A DNA stretch of 64,000 nt from Rhizoctonia solani (taxonomy: Eukaryota; Basidiomycota; Agaricomycetes; Cantharellales; Ceratobasidiaceae). Location of the stretch: positions 124,001 through 188,000 of the forward strand of contig NC_057374.1 in assembly GCF_016906535.1 (NCBI RefSeq), in the 5' to 3' direction. The position numbers and the translations under genes were made by a program. Positions 1 through 12,178 of the stretch are shown here, piece by piece; the first letter of the stretch is position 1; the number at the start of each line of letters is the position of its first letter. The notes below the pieces were generated by a model. That model was not told the origin of the DNA, made no database searches, and saw only the letters and a program-made list of their open reading frames with translations.

Positions 1-570
1 TTGTCTGCGATCTCCCATTTCATATATAGTCCAGGCGCTTATGCTCCCCACTCCGTGCACGCATATAGTACCAATGTCGCTGTGCGGCCGAACAAATACC
101 TCCGCTGTGATCTGGCAACCAGCCTTTACATTGCGATCATATCATCCGCACTATACCCGAGTCTACTCCTCGCCTCTGTTAGTCGCGACATGGATCGGCC
201 TCATGCCGTCAGCGCCAGTGCTTATTTCACGCCCTGTCAGAGCCACAAATGACTGAAAGCGGACTACCCCATGGGGAATGCTCACCTGGTTGCTCATGAG
301 CTCAGCCGGTCCTGATCTACATGAGCCTATGCGCCAGCTAGATTCGCGGTGGTTAAGTGGCTTAAGTTTGTTCCGGTTGTCATCTTATCTCCATTTGGAA
401 TATGTCAGGGTGGGCGAACGCGTCGCTGACTATGGAAGCAAGACCCGTGACTGGAATCGGGTTGCAACCGACGGCTTCGCACGCTTGAATGCGCAGGGCT
501 CTAGAGGGTTCGTAGTAGTGGGGCAGAAGATGAGCTGGCTGGGTGTTTCTCCGACTGGGGGGACGAAGAG
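1..570. other. Intergenic, no gene seen
   Basis: Upstream flank of the xylanase gene. Open frames here show no splice-consistent coding pattern and no family I recognise. Confidence 0.5.
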
Positions 571-578
571 TATAAAAG
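571..578 (+). promoter_or_regulatory. TATA box of the xylanase gene
   Basis: TATAAAAG lies 128 bp before the predicted ATG at 699, a reasonable distance for a fungal core promoter with a short leader. Confidence 0.5.
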
Positions 579-698
579 CGAAAGTTGGAGCGGTGCAGTT
601 TGTTCAGCAGCTCTCGAGCTATTCGTTCGGTTTACACATTTCTATCACCTCTACCATCTTTCTGATACTTGTATATCGGCCCTCATTCGCTCTCAGCC

Positions 699-2279
699 AT
701 GCACTTCAGCACCGCGACTATCCTTGCCGTCTTGGCTGCGACTCCTGCCGTGTTCGGGCAGCTTGACGCGAAAATGAAGTCCAGAGGTCGGTTAGATGAC
801 TGCGCCAGCGCCATGACTGAGACTGACTGTCGAGCGTGAACGTCAAACCTGACGCGAACGCGACACCTTATAGGCAAGAAGTACTTCGGTACATGCGCGG
901 ACTCTGCCCTGCTGTCCAACTCGCAGAACGCTGCCATCATTCGCTCTGACTTTGGCCAGCTCACCCCGGAGAACAGCGCCAGTGAGTCACGACCGAGCGT
1001 GCAAACTATGACTTGGACTGCCCCATACTGATCATCCTGCTTGCAGAATGGGACGCTATCGAGCCGTCGGTAAGGATGTATGCGCTAGGGCACAGCCGCG
1101 GACCACTGAACCTGGTTGTTTCACCGACAGAGAGGAAGCTTCAACTTTGGCGGCTTCGACACGCTCGTGAACTTTGCTCAGAGCAACGGAAAGCTCGTTC
1201 GCGGACACACATGTACGTGCTTTCGCATCTTCGCCACGAGCGACCGACGCCTGACTTGGCTTAGTCGTCTGGCACTCCCAGCTGCCTTCCTGGGTCAACA
1301 ACATCGGGGACTCCGGCACCCTGACCTCGGTCATCCAGAACCACATCAGCACGATCGGAAGCCGGTACAGGGGCAAGATCTACGCATGGGACGTGGTGAA
1401 CGAGATCCTCAACGAAGACGGCACTCTGCGCTCTTCGGTGTTCAGTCGTGTGCTCGGAGAGAGTGAGTGGCTTTGGACTCCACACGTACCGTCGGGTGCG
1501 CGAGACTGACTCGATTGGCAGACTTTGTTGCCATCGCCTTCAAGGCTGCGCGCGCTGCTGACCCGTGAGTTCGGTTCCGCAGACGGAGATCGAGTACGTG
1601 ACACTGACCGACTCATGCTCTCGTCCAGCTCGGCCAAGCTCTACATCAACGTAAGCATCTCATCGAGGCCTGACTCGGAAACGGTTTACTAAGCGACTTG
1701 TGCACAGGACTACAACCTCGACTATACCAACAGCAAGGTCAACGGCATGGTCAACCTGGTCAAGCGCCAGAGGGCCGCTGGCACCCCCATCGACGGCATC
1801 GGCAGCCAGGCCCATCTCCAGGCGAGTATCAGCCACAAGCGACGTTTCTGAGATCATCGGTGCTAACACGCTACCAAACACAGGCCGGAGGTGCAGGCGG
1901 ACTGCTAGGTGCCATGCAAGCACTCGCTGGCACGGGAGTACCAGAGGTTGCGATCACCGAGCTTGACATCGCCAGTGCAAATGGTCAGTTCAGGGTCTGA
2001 GATTTGGGTACCGTGACCAACCAACTGACGACGAGGGACCGACCAGGCAACGACTACGCTACTGCGGTCAAGGCATGCACTCAAGTCCCCTCGTGCGTCG
2101 GAATCACGGTAAGTCAGAGTTTGGATAGCGCAAACGTGCAACAGCGGCTGAGTGGGCTTGTGCAGGTGTGGGGAGTGTCGGACAAGGACTCGTGGCGCTC
2201 GGGCAGCAGCCCTCTGCTGTTCAACGGCAGCTACCAGAAGAAGGCTGCATACAACTCTGTGATCTCGGCCCTGTCGTAA
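699..2279 (+). CDS. Secreted GH10 endo-1,4-beta-xylanase
   Basis: Hydrolyses internal beta-1,4 links of xylan outside the cell. Eleven exons join in phase (699-786, 874-981, 1047-1069, 1131-1212, 1265-1462, 1522-1564, 1629-1650, 1708-1821, 1884-1983, 2047-2108, 2166-2279) to 317 residues. Residues 1-20 are a signal peptide. A GH10 barrel follows with little else, so there is no CBM1 cellulose-binding domain. The acid/base Glu is E147 in WDVVNE and the nucleophile is E252 in ITELD; HTFVWHSQLP is the strand-3 motif. Intron 8 (1822-1883) has a GC donor (GCGAGT); the rest are GT-AG. The start is the only ATG giving a signal peptide and phase-consistent splicing. Family is certain; exact substrate preference is not. 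Confidence 0.93.
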
Positions 2280-2784
2280 GGCGGGAGCGGGGGAAAAGGT
2301 GGCGACGCCGACAATGGCGGCAGCAGGCCTATGATGTAACTAGGAATATACTGGCAATTGACTGGTGTGACTTGGAATCTGTACTGTGTGGCCGTGGACG
2401 CAGACCGACGAGACTTGCGAGTACACGATCAAGGCGCATACACCCAAGTAAATAGGTATGCTCTGCTTGCTGCAGGCTCGCGAGATACCAGCCAACTTGG
2501 CTCTTCAAATGCCCAAGACTAGCAGTTGCCACTCGGGAGTATAGCAGGCTATTGCTCTGTGAGCCTAATACCTGATTGCTGTGGTCCAAGGATTGAAAGA
2601 TATAAAGGAAGTTTAAGCACCTCACCCATTGCCGGCGATCCCTGATTCTGGGCTTGAATGTGTTTGTAGTTGAGGAGAATACTGACATTAGCTATCGCGT
2701 GACACTGTTACTATATACAACGTATCTGAAATATGCTAAAAGCACATCACATCATCAAGTTAGCTCTTCTAGGCCTTTTGAATA
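2280..2784. other. Intergenic between convergent genes
   Basis: Shared 3' flank of the xylanase and the decarboxylase gene. No coding pattern was found. Confidence 0.5.
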
Positions 2785-4285
2785 TCAACCAAGATTCTTA
2801 TGCTTGTATTCCACGGTGGCTATCGCCACATTCAGCAGTACCTCGCAGTCAGCCTCAGTATATCGCTTGTCAAAGATGACTTTGACTCCGCTTTGAAACA
2901 ATAGGCAATGGGTCGATCCTCCAAAATGGAACATACCCAGCTGATCCCCTTTCCTGATTATATCTCCCTCCCTGACGGTTACCTCGCAGGTTGAGACCTC
3001 ACACATACCAACGGCTAGGAATCCAATTAATCCGATTTTTGGATTATCGCATCGTATCCATATAAGTGCCCGAGTAGCAACAGCGGTGATATAAGCTTGG
3101 GAGAGCATTTGAGATACAGGATCTGGTCCCTCCGGATTCGCGAAACCCATCGCGGGAGAGGCAGCGTAATATGTGCCAGGTATGAGCTCGACTCGGTCAA
3201 TGACTCCATTGACGGGGCTAGCCCAGCGATGGTATTTGTATGCGCTAAGAAAAGCCTGGTAAATAGTACCTCCAACGAATTTGTCCATGTAAGGATCATT
3301 ATTCAGCATGTGTCGTAAAGAGTAGGGAGATCCCTTAAGCCAAAAGCTGTCTGCTTCCTTGATATTAGTGGCGATTCGGTAAACAGTCGATTCGCAAGCA
3401 CTATTGATGATGTCGTCTCGGTCAGGGAACTCGACAGGGCGGACACCCTCACGCAATTCGCGTGTAAAAAAGTCATCCCAGGATTTGAACCCGTAGTAAG
3501 GGGCGCAAGGGTTGCATTTAAATATCTGAGTAAAATTTGGAATATTCTGGCTTGCTTTTGGACCAAACCAGCCATTGTTGTCTGTGGTCAGGTATTCGCG
3601 CGAGTCAGGTGAAGACAAGAAGTCAGACCAGGCGTCAAACATTTTCTTGAACTGGGCGTTGACTGCAGGATCCAAGAACACTGCCTGCCCCGCTTCCGTC
3701 CCCATTGGCCAATTAAGAATTGCGTTAATAGGAAACCCAACGAACGCATGATCCTCGTAGGGAATAGAATGGGTGATAATATAGTCGAAAGCCTTGAGCA
3801 TTGTATTGTAATCGCGTATCTGAAAGTTTGTGAGATTGACCAGGATTTAATTAGGAGTCAATCAGCTCAAACATACCTGTGGCCTAAGCGTAGGATCCTT
3901 ATCATACGGAGAAGTATTCGGAACTTGTTCAAACATTTCATCGAATCCTTTCCTAAGAGCTGGGCTAGTATCGATCAACCTCTTGAACTCGACAATGGTA
4001 GGATGGAGATGGTCAACCAAGCGCTCGTCTCCGTTGACTTTGTTGAGTAGACTCGATATATATGGCTCGGAAACTTGGCGATCTCTTGTAGTATACCAAC
4101 CTCCTACGCGTTCTCCGGCGGTCTGTAAGCTCGGATCATGAATACTATGCTCCCCACGATTAAGAACGACTACCTTATGACCGGCTTGATCATTGGGAAG
4201 GAGGGCGCCTGACTTGGGTAATACGTTAAGATGTACACATTTAAGCGTCTGAGCCGAAAGGACTCACCAAGTAAGGTGTACGCAT
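2785..4285 (-). CDS. Phosphatidylserine decarboxylase-family enzyme (PSD/PsiD-like)
   Basis: Pyruvoyl-dependent decarboxylase fold, 462 residues in three exons (4285-4268, 4212-3877, 3819-2785). The N-terminal part (about residues 10-140, including RLVDHLHPTIVEFKRLI) resembles the fungal PSDC extension; the C-terminal catalytic part follows. The self-cleavage site is visible near the C-terminus as HFGGSTH, matching the GS(T/S) at which PSD proenzymes split to form the pyruvoyl group. There is no mitochondrial presequence or membrane anchor, unlike Psd1/Psd2. Length and architecture match the soluble PSD-like group that includes the tryptophan decarboxylase PsiD, so the substrate could be an aromatic amino acid rather than phosphatidylserine. 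The first exon codes for six residues only; its start is chosen because it is the ATG that splices in phase. No biosynthetic cluster partners are visible nearby. Confidence 0.85.
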
Positions 4286-5418
4286 GTGTGAGGGATGTCG
4301 GACCCAGAGGGAAACGCGATGTGTTCCAAAGTATTTTAGCGGGGGCTTTTATATTAGATTATTGTCATCATCATGCAGCTATAGAGTATGCCACTGCACG
4401 AGTCACATCCGAAGATCCTTTTTTTTCTTTGTTCGCAGCCTCATTCAGTAAGGGAAAAAAGGAGAAGGGATCCCGTGTAATAGACTCGATGGTCTGTAAA
4501 GGGCTGGAGCTGGAGATTACTGGGCTGACTGGCTAATTCTAGGTAGACTCAAACTATTTTTGAAGTAGCCAACGGAGCCGACACGGAGCCGGGCCCAAAC
4601 TATTGGTTTCGACATCTCAATAGTTGTAGAATCATCAATTATCCGTGTTCTCGCACTATTGCGCAGTCATAAGCTATGTTAGAGCTTCAATAATTGATAG
4701 ACCTGAGCGACTAGTTTGTGATCGGTCGAAATCTTTAATTCGACAGTATTGTGCCCAAAGGCCTGTACACAGAGATTTTGTCTTTGGACGTGCATCAATT
4801 CTTCGATCAATGCGTCAGTTTATACCCTGATGGATTGGACGGCGGCTTCAATCTCCGAGAGACATGAAGCGAAAAGGATCGTGGATACATTCAATACTGG
4901 ATGGCAGGAAGCAAGAGCTCTATCGATTTATCCACGTGTATATTGAGTTCATTTTATCCAAGTAACGTAAGACGTTTATAAAACTCTGCTGTGGCCACGT
5001 ATCGATAACGGCATCTGGCAATTATGGATAATATTTCACTATCCTGTACAGCTGGTAGAGCTTCAGTTGGTGAGTTTGAGCTACTCGTTACATTCAATTT
5101 GAAAGAGAAAAGGGCTGTGTAAGTTTGAACACCGGAAGGAAAACTTAATTAACTGGAGTGGGTTAATTTCAAACAGCAATGCTTGGTTATATGCGTTGTG
5201 ATTCCCGGTTATTAAGGTCACAGAGAATATCTAACAAGCGCTACACAAATGATGATACGATTGTTGAATACGAATAGTCGATTCCATGGTCCCATATTTC
5301 TCTGCTCGATCGACATCGTCTCACTTTCTACACAGTATCAATGATGATTGCACCATATCGTACGACTGTATGACATATATAATCCACATAATTCGACCAG
5401 TCATGATCAAACACTAAA
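4286..5418. other. Intergenic between divergent genes
   Basis: Shared 5' region of the decarboxylase (minus) and ERG24 (plus), A/T-rich in the half next to ERG24. No coding pattern was seen. Confidence 0.5.
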
Positions 5419-7073
5419 ATGTCTACCAAAAATCCCAAAACCAATCGATACGAGTTTTTCGGTCCTCCTGGGGCTGCAGCTGTAGCAACCTGCACACCCA
5501 TCATCGTCTATGGTCTTTATTACAACTGCTCTGAAGCCTCGGGTCTCTGTCAACTACCTACCTGGTCGTTTCCTCTGCAGGTCGTAAGAGCCATAAGCGA
5601 CGGCAACTGGTGGAAGAGTGCGTTTGACATTCAGGTCACGGTAGCATACTTTGCATGGTATGCATCTCTCGTAGCTGCCTGGTACTGGTTGCCTGGCGAA
5701 TGGCTCGAAGGGACGGAGCTGCGCACAGGTGGTCATAAAGTATATAAGCTCAATGGTACGATGATATTCATCTCTGGTGAGCTATGAAAACTCATACTTT
5801 GGGTAGCATTCAATACGCTCCTACTCAACGTAGGATTGGCGACGGGTTGGATTTTGGTATATGGCCCTCAATCCTTTACTTTCATTTATGACCATTGGGT
5901 TGGGCTTTGCAGTGCGGCTATACTCAACTCGCTCGTTCATGCGACCTACTGCTACATCATGTCCACTATCGACGAAGACCAACGGCTCCTATCCCTCAGT
6001 GGTAACAGTGGAAACGTCTTCTACGACGTGAGTATGGCTTTTTTTACGTAGTAATTCGGAAGTTGAAACACAACAACAGTGGTTTATTGGGCGCGAACTG
6101 AACCCCTCAATCGGACTTTTCGATATCAAATCGTTTGCGGAGCTCCGCCCGGGCATGATCCTTTGGTTCATAATCAACCTCAGCTCGTATTGCAAACAAG
6201 TCGTTCATCGTGGAACGTGGTATCCTACCGATTCCATGTTCTTGGTGTTATTATTCCAGTGGGGTTATGTCGTAGATGCACTTTACAACGAGGTAGGTTT
6301 CTAGATTGCTCCCCGAACTGGGTACTCAATTTTTTGTCACACACAGCACGCAGTTTTCACTACTAGAGATATTACGATGGACGGTTTCGGATTTATGCTT
6401 TCTTTTGGTAGCATCGCATGGGTTCCACTTACGTACTCTGTCCAAGCACGATATCTTGCGTTCAAGCATGTCGAACTAGGTCTATTCTGGACTGTTGTGA
6501 TTTTTGCCATTCATGCCGTCGGGTACTGGATCTTCAGGGAAAGCAACAACGAAAAGAACGAGTTCAGAAGCGGAAAGAATCCCAAGAGTGGGTGTATTGA
6601 CTATTCTATCAATAGCTTGTATCTTACCATACTACTCTCAGACCTTCAATCGTTCAAAACAGAACGCGGAACGAGACTTTTGACCAGCGGATGGTGGGGG
6701 ATATGCCAACACCCCAACTACCTGTGAGTCGAATCCAACGCGCATACATACACCATATTCCCACTTAAAACCTAACCATTTTTCTTTAGAGGAGACTGGA
6801 TCATGGCTCTATCGTACTCGCTCCCAACCGGCTTCGACACCCCAATCACGTACTTTTACTGCATCTACTTTTTCGTTCTCTTGGTCCACAGGCAAATGCG
6901 GGACGAAGAAGCGTGTCGCGAAAAGTAAGGAAAAGTTCCCCTCTATTTTTCGGGCGTTTTGTCGTTGTGTGTGATGGGTGACTCATTGGTGTGTCGTTTT
7001 GCACAGGTACGGAAAAGATTGGGAAACGTATACGAGGATGGTACCGTGGAAAATCGTTCCATATGTTTATTAG
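5419..7073 (+). CDS. ERG24: Delta(14)-sterol reductase (ERG24)
   Basis: Reduces the C14-C15 double bond left by CYP51 in ergosterol synthesis, in the ER membrane, using NADPH. Seven exons (5419-5755, 5807-6027, 6080-6292, 6347-6587, 6642-6723, 6790-6924, 7007-7073) give 431 residues, close to yeast Erg24. Family landmarks: N-terminal YEFFGPPGA, LRTGGHKVYKLNAF, FIGRELNP, DITMDGFGFML, GTRLLTSGWWG, HPNYLGDW, and the C-terminal LLVHRQMRDE...YGKDWETY signature ending in PYVY. Several hydrophobic segments are present throughout. Intron 1 uses donor GTACGA at 5756; a donor 21 bp later would break the conserved YKLNAF, so I chose the earlier one. All motifs look intact. Confidence 0.93.
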
Positions 7074-7904
7074 AAACATATGACCCGGTCGTCCTGGGGC
7101 GTTATATGTTATGGCGATGGTGTATCAGTTGGAGAAGCGTACGAATGTAGCTAAAATTGGGCGATGACTGTGCCAAAGCAATTTACGCTTAAAAGGCTCT
7201 CTTACGTAATGGATCGGCCTTGTGAGCCGTGTGACTAAGAATAATCACCACCACATCTGGCAGACGTCGTTCGAGTTCCTTGCCATAGACTACCCCCAGT
7301 GCCCAGAGGTTCCTATCCGAGGCACAGAGGAGCATGTGGTTGCAACTTCGCATTGGATATTGGGAACATCTACGCGTGGAAAGTAAATTCTCATTCCAAC
7401 CTGTGCACGCAACAAGTTCGATTTATGTCTTGACCAAATGAACAACTCGAGCGGATGAGTTCATGTGGAAACAATGATATTTAGGCGGAAAGCGAGATAA
7501 AATTAGATAAAATTAAATTTAACTTCAATCACAATCCCCAGTCAACAAGGGTGAACAAGATACACCAACAGCGGATACAACCCGCAGCATGTTTCTTCGC
7601 TTCCTATTCCTCGCGCACGTGTTGCCTCTGGCCGAGAATCGAGTCGGGCAACGCGCTAGTAAAGTAAACTAGTTGGTAATGTAACGGTTGTACGTTCTCG
7701 TGGGGTGAAGGGGATTAAGCCGAGTTGGGGAATCGTCCGAGTCCTTGTCCCCCAGTGACACCTGCTCGACGTGAGCTGCACATTTGTTGTTCGCCGAATT
7801 ATCAAGAAGTCCCGTATTGGTTCGAGGGTTGTCGTGTAAGTCCTAAACGTGCGTCGTAGGGTGGTACAGAATGTTGAGTGCGGCCTCAGTTCGTATTCGC
7901 GCCC
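7074..7904. other. Intergenic, upstream of metal ATPase
   Basis: Promoter-side region of the P1B-ATPase. I saw no ORF with coding character and no recognisable metal-response element. Confidence 0.4.
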
Positions 7905-10900
7905 ATGATCGAAAAGCCACGTACTTGTGGGGGAGGATGCTGTTCTTCCACCGCAGCCGATAAGCCTGTCTTGGAATCGGAGGCAAGCTCTCCAGCGCTG
8001 CCGATGTCAACGTCGAGGGGTAGTAGCAGCGACGATACGAAAGATGCATGCCCCACTATCGAGTTCCAGCCGATGGCCACCCCAAATCATGATGACCGAC
8101 TTGTTGTCCAGAAGCCCGAAAAGAGTGGCTGCAGAGCGACATGCTGCAGCGGAAAGACAGACGATAGCGAAAAGGTGCCTCCTAAACCGATGCAGACCGC
8201 CCCGATCCTTCCTGTCCGCGGTCCTTCGGTCAACTACGACAGCAGCGCAAGTCCTGGTCCCTCGTCGTGCCAGGCCACCATTTGCGACGACGACAAGTGC
8301 GGCCACGACCTCGCTCCCAAGCAGGAACCCAATGGCAAGTGTCCTCCCGCATGATTCCCAAGATAACCAGTGGCTGACCCTCGGCCCGCCCAAAAGACTA
8401 CCCCGCCCTCGGTCGTCGACAACTGGTGTTTGGTATCCAGGGCATGGACTGTCCGGGTTGTTCCCCGCGAGTAGTGCGCGCCCTCGTCGAGTTCCCGAGC
8501 GTGGCCGACTGCCACGTCGATGTGTTCGCCGGGCGCGCTACGGTGACGTACCACCCTGATCGAGCCAACCCGGACGACATGGCCCGGCGCGTAGTCGCGA
8601 TGACTGGGTTCCAATGTCACGTCGAGGACGATCAGGTCCTCGGAATAAAAATGCGGCGAATGAATGTTCAGTTGGGTCGGCCCCTGGGCGACGACGGTCT
8701 TTTAAAGCTCGAGGGTGTCAATGTGCTTGAGGAAAAGGCGTCCGGTCGTATCGAGCTAGAGTATGAAAGGGGGATGAATCCTCGGGATGTTCTCGCGTTG
8801 TTTGCGCCCTGGGATGGGGTGTATGTCCCTCCTTCCAACGAGTCCAGCGTCGATTCGGCGCAAAAAGAGGTCGTTCGTCTGTTGTACCTGACCTTGTTCT
8901 CGGCCGTCTTGACTCTTCCTGTTCTGGTCCTGGCATGGGCCCCGTTGCCACCTCGTCCAACTGCCTATGGCGCGGTCTCACTAGCCATGACGACGGTCAT
9001 CCAAATTGCCATCGCTCGTCCCATCTACGTTTCAGGTATCCGTGCGCTCCTATTCCAGTACACAATCGATATGGATTTGCTGGTGTCCCTGAGTATGGGG
9101 ACCGCATATGTGTTCTCCACGGTGGCATACGCCTGTGCTGTCGCCGGTAAACCCATCCAAGACGGAGAAAGCTACTTTGAGACGGCGGCGCTGCTCGTGA
9201 CGCTCGTGATGCTGGGGAGACTCATCGCCGCATACGCCCGTCGGAGGTCCACAAACGCGGTTTCCCGATTAGGATCGATGCAAGCCAGCAAAGCAACACT
9301 AGTAGAAACATCCAACGGCCAGGTCCTAACTCGAATCATTCCAGTCGAGCTGCTCCATGTGGGCGATATCGTTCGTATCGCACCGGGGGAACTTATACCC
9401 ACCGACGGGAAGATTATCAGGGGAGAAGGGTTGGTAGACGAAAGCGCAATCACGGGCGAAAGCGTGCCGGTTTTAAAATCCCCAGCGACCGCGCAGGTAC
9501 TCATGATGTGTGGGACCACCCTCGTCTCAATCCCTGCCGAGCCGTTACACATTGATATGCGTGTAACGGTAGCTCCTGATGCTAATACTGTGGCCCGCAT
9601 GGCCGAGCTTATGCAAGGCGCTCAGAGCGCACGGTTACGCGTCCAGGATAAAACGGACCGCGTGGCCGGATGGCTCGCTCCGGCTGCTCTTACGATTGCG
9701 ATTGTTGCGTTTGTCGGGTGGACTGGTGTCGGTGTCAGGCATGCTTACAAACTCGACGGCCATGAGCGCTCGGGTCAAATTCAAAAAGCCATAGTCGATG
9801 CTATTGGATATGCGGTGGCGATTCTAGTTGTCTCTTGTCCTTGCGCGTTGGCCCTATGTGTGCCTATGGTGGCGGTCATTGCCGTCGCAGTGGGTACTCG
9901 CCGTGGTGTATTAATCAAGGTTAGTTACCCCTCTTATTTTCCTGATCTCATCTTGAATTTTTTTTAAATAGTCCATCGAGGCTCTAGAGGACGCATGTGA
10001 CGTCAAAGTGGTCGTATTTGACAAAACGGGCACACTCACCCAAGGCAAACTCGGGATCGAAACCGCCACTTACTATTGCCAAAGTAATCACATCCCATGG
10101 GTCGGGTCCGAGCAAGAGATCCAGCAACTCGTCTACGAATTGACCGAAGCGTCCACTCATCCCGTCGCCGTCGCCATCCATGGATCCCTTTCGGCCACTT
10201 GCACTTTAACTGGATCGCCGTTGATTAAATCTTCCAATGTCCGGTCTGTACCGGGTAAAGGCCTCGAAGTAACTCTTGATGGGTATGTTATTCGAGGAGG
10301 TAATGCGGCTTGGGCAGCTGGTGGCGGTACAGTTCCTTCGAGCTTGAAAGATAATACCGTTTTCATGGTCTCGATCTCGCCAAACACAGTCAGTCGGATT
10401 ATACTTTTAATTACATGACACTAACTCCAATTACAGCCCCACCCTGAATTCACCACCATCGCCTACTACACACTCTCAGATTCCCTCCGTCCCGACAGCA
10501 TAAAAACAATCCGACAGCTCACCGCCCGCGGTATCGATGTACACATTCTAAGCGGCGACGCACCAGGCGTGGTCAGTCGCACGGCCGCAGCCCTCGGTAT
10601 TCCCGATGCCCAAGCCCGCGGCGGGTGTTTACCGGAAGAAAAAGCACAATGGGTCAAGTTTTTTCAGACGGGAGGGATGAACGATGGTGGTGAATGCGGT
10701 ACCTCGGACTCGGACATTAAATGCTGTAGCTCCGTTGACGTTCCCAATACCACCATCCACAATCACGACCACGACCACGATCACGATCACGGCCACGACA
10801 ACCATGCCCACACTCGAAAGCGTTCCTCGGCAGATATGAAAAGACGTAAAGTCATGTTCGTCGGAGACGGGACAAACGATGCTCTCGCCCTCGTCCAATC

Positions 10901-11201
10901 CGACATATCCGTATCCCTCGGAACAGGAACAGACATCGCATCCAATAGCGCAACCGTCGTTCTTCTCTCCCCTCTCTCAACAGGGCTGACCACCTTATTC
11001 GCCATCGCGCGCGCATCTCGTCGTCGAGTACGGACCAACATGACCTGGGCGCTCGTATATAATGTTGTCGCTGTTTTGTTTGCGAGTGGGGTCCTGGGGC
11101 GGGGGATGAGGATTCCGCCTCAGTGGGCTGGGTTGGGGGAACTGGTCAGTGTGTTGCCTGTTGTGCTTGTTGCGTGGAGTTTGGGGTTGGTGAGGTGGTG
11201 A
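7905..11201 (+). CDS. P1B-type heavy-metal-transporting ATPase (PCA1/CrpA-like)
   Basis: Exports copper- or cadmium-like ions using ATP. Four exons (7905-8334, 8397-9919, 9972-10388, 10437-11201) give 1044 residues. The first ~150 are cysteine-rich with paired cysteines (CGGGCC, CRATCCS), typical of fungal Pca1/CrpA exporters. An HMA domain with CPGC follows (C162, C165). Then come membrane segments, the actuator TGES loop, the CPC metal site (about 623-625), DKTGT (D668), the HP motif (THPVAVAIHG) and GDGTND (about 933). A 17-residue His/Asp insert, DHDHDHDHDHGHDNHAH (about 899-915), sits just before GDGTND. The last membrane region reads AGLGELVSVLP, without the MxxSS of Cu+ ATPases. Intron 1 (8335-8396) is GC-AG (GCAAGT). 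The ion is not settled by sequence. Confidence 0.92.
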
Positions 11202-11965
11202 GGCAGAATGGTTTTGGGTTGAGAGGTCGGGAAGTGAGTTGAATTTTGTATAAGGTGAAAGTGTATGACTGTGTAAATATGAAAGTGAAATTCTATGTAC
11301 CTCTCATGGTTATCAAACTCATAAATGTTGCGAGACCAAGGCAAGTGCTCCCAAGTGAATTTAGAGGCAAGGGAGAAGGTTTTATCTATACGAACAAGGG
11401 AAATATTCGGTAAACGTCCTCCGATTTCGTAAAGTACATGCAGAATTAGGGCCAAGTATACGACACCCCGAAACCAAATTGAACTTGTAAGACTGAAAAG
11501 ACAGAGAAGAGCAAAATGAGATTCTGTTAATGTGACAAATTCGACAACGCGATTCAATAGTATCATGGGTCTTAGTATGTCTGTGGAAATGTCTTGTTTC
11601 AGTATGCCCTCCTCGGTATGGCTCACACAGAACAATATGTCGTTACTTTGACGGGACTAGTAGAGATGCTTTCTTTGCTATGCATTAACAATGTGACATA
11701 AACCCAAATTATACGATATAGAAGCAAGGAATATATCAACTTGTTAACAGGGGAAATATACCGAGCCGTTCGAGAAGCTTTTGAGACTCCATTTGCCCAT
11801 AGGTGTAGATGGTTCAGGGCGCGCAACGACCGGTTGGGCATTTTTCCTGGGTTCAATCACATGCATATATGCTGAGTAATAATTATTTCTAAGATAAGAT
11901 GGATAGGTTAACTATATCTCTACCACAAATTACATAGAAAGTCGACGAGGCATCACGGAGAGAAA
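11202..11965. other. Intergenic, no gene seen
   Basis: A/T-rich sequence downstream of the ATPase. The open frames show no coding pattern. Confidence 0.45.
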
Positions 11966-12178
11966 ATGCCAATGCTTGCACCGGGCGAAACAGAGATAGT
12001 CTACTGTTCTTGCTTCGCTCCTTTCGACTCCGTATAGGGGTAAGAGAACAAATTGATGTCTGGCCAAACCCATGAGATACAAAGCAAGCTGAGACCTGGA
12101 GACTACTTTGAAGTGGCGTTGGCAACATGTGGCAAGGGGCAGGTCGAGGATGCGGATCGAGGGTGCTTGCTTTCTTGG
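11966..12178 (+). pseudogene. Relic of the C-terminal exon of the caspase-module gene
   Basis: This stretch aligns over its whole length with the last exon of the caspase-domain gene ending at 16100: CGAAACAGAGAT, then GACTCCG, then the part coding for KL(R/E)PGD(Y/C)FEV and (D/N)DADRG. It carries small indels, has an in-frame TAG where the intact copy reads on, and has no upstream body. It is a decayed fragment in the same orientation as the intact cluster. Confidence 0.75.

Noticed and set aside
278..766. 162-residue open frame over the xylanase promoter
   Set aside because: Overlaps the TATA box and signal-peptide exon in another frame; no motif and no splice support.
1056..1376. Antisense frames within the xylanase gene
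   Set aside because: Shadows of GC-rich coding exons on the opposite strand.
8007..8620. Long minus-strand frames over the ATPase N-terminus
   Set aside because: Antisense shadows; the plus strand has clear P-type ATPase motifs and phase.
10629..10898. Valine/isoleucine-rich minus-strand frame that looks like a membrane helix
   Set aside because: It is the reverse complement of the His/Asp repeat of the ATPase (GTGGTC and similar codons).
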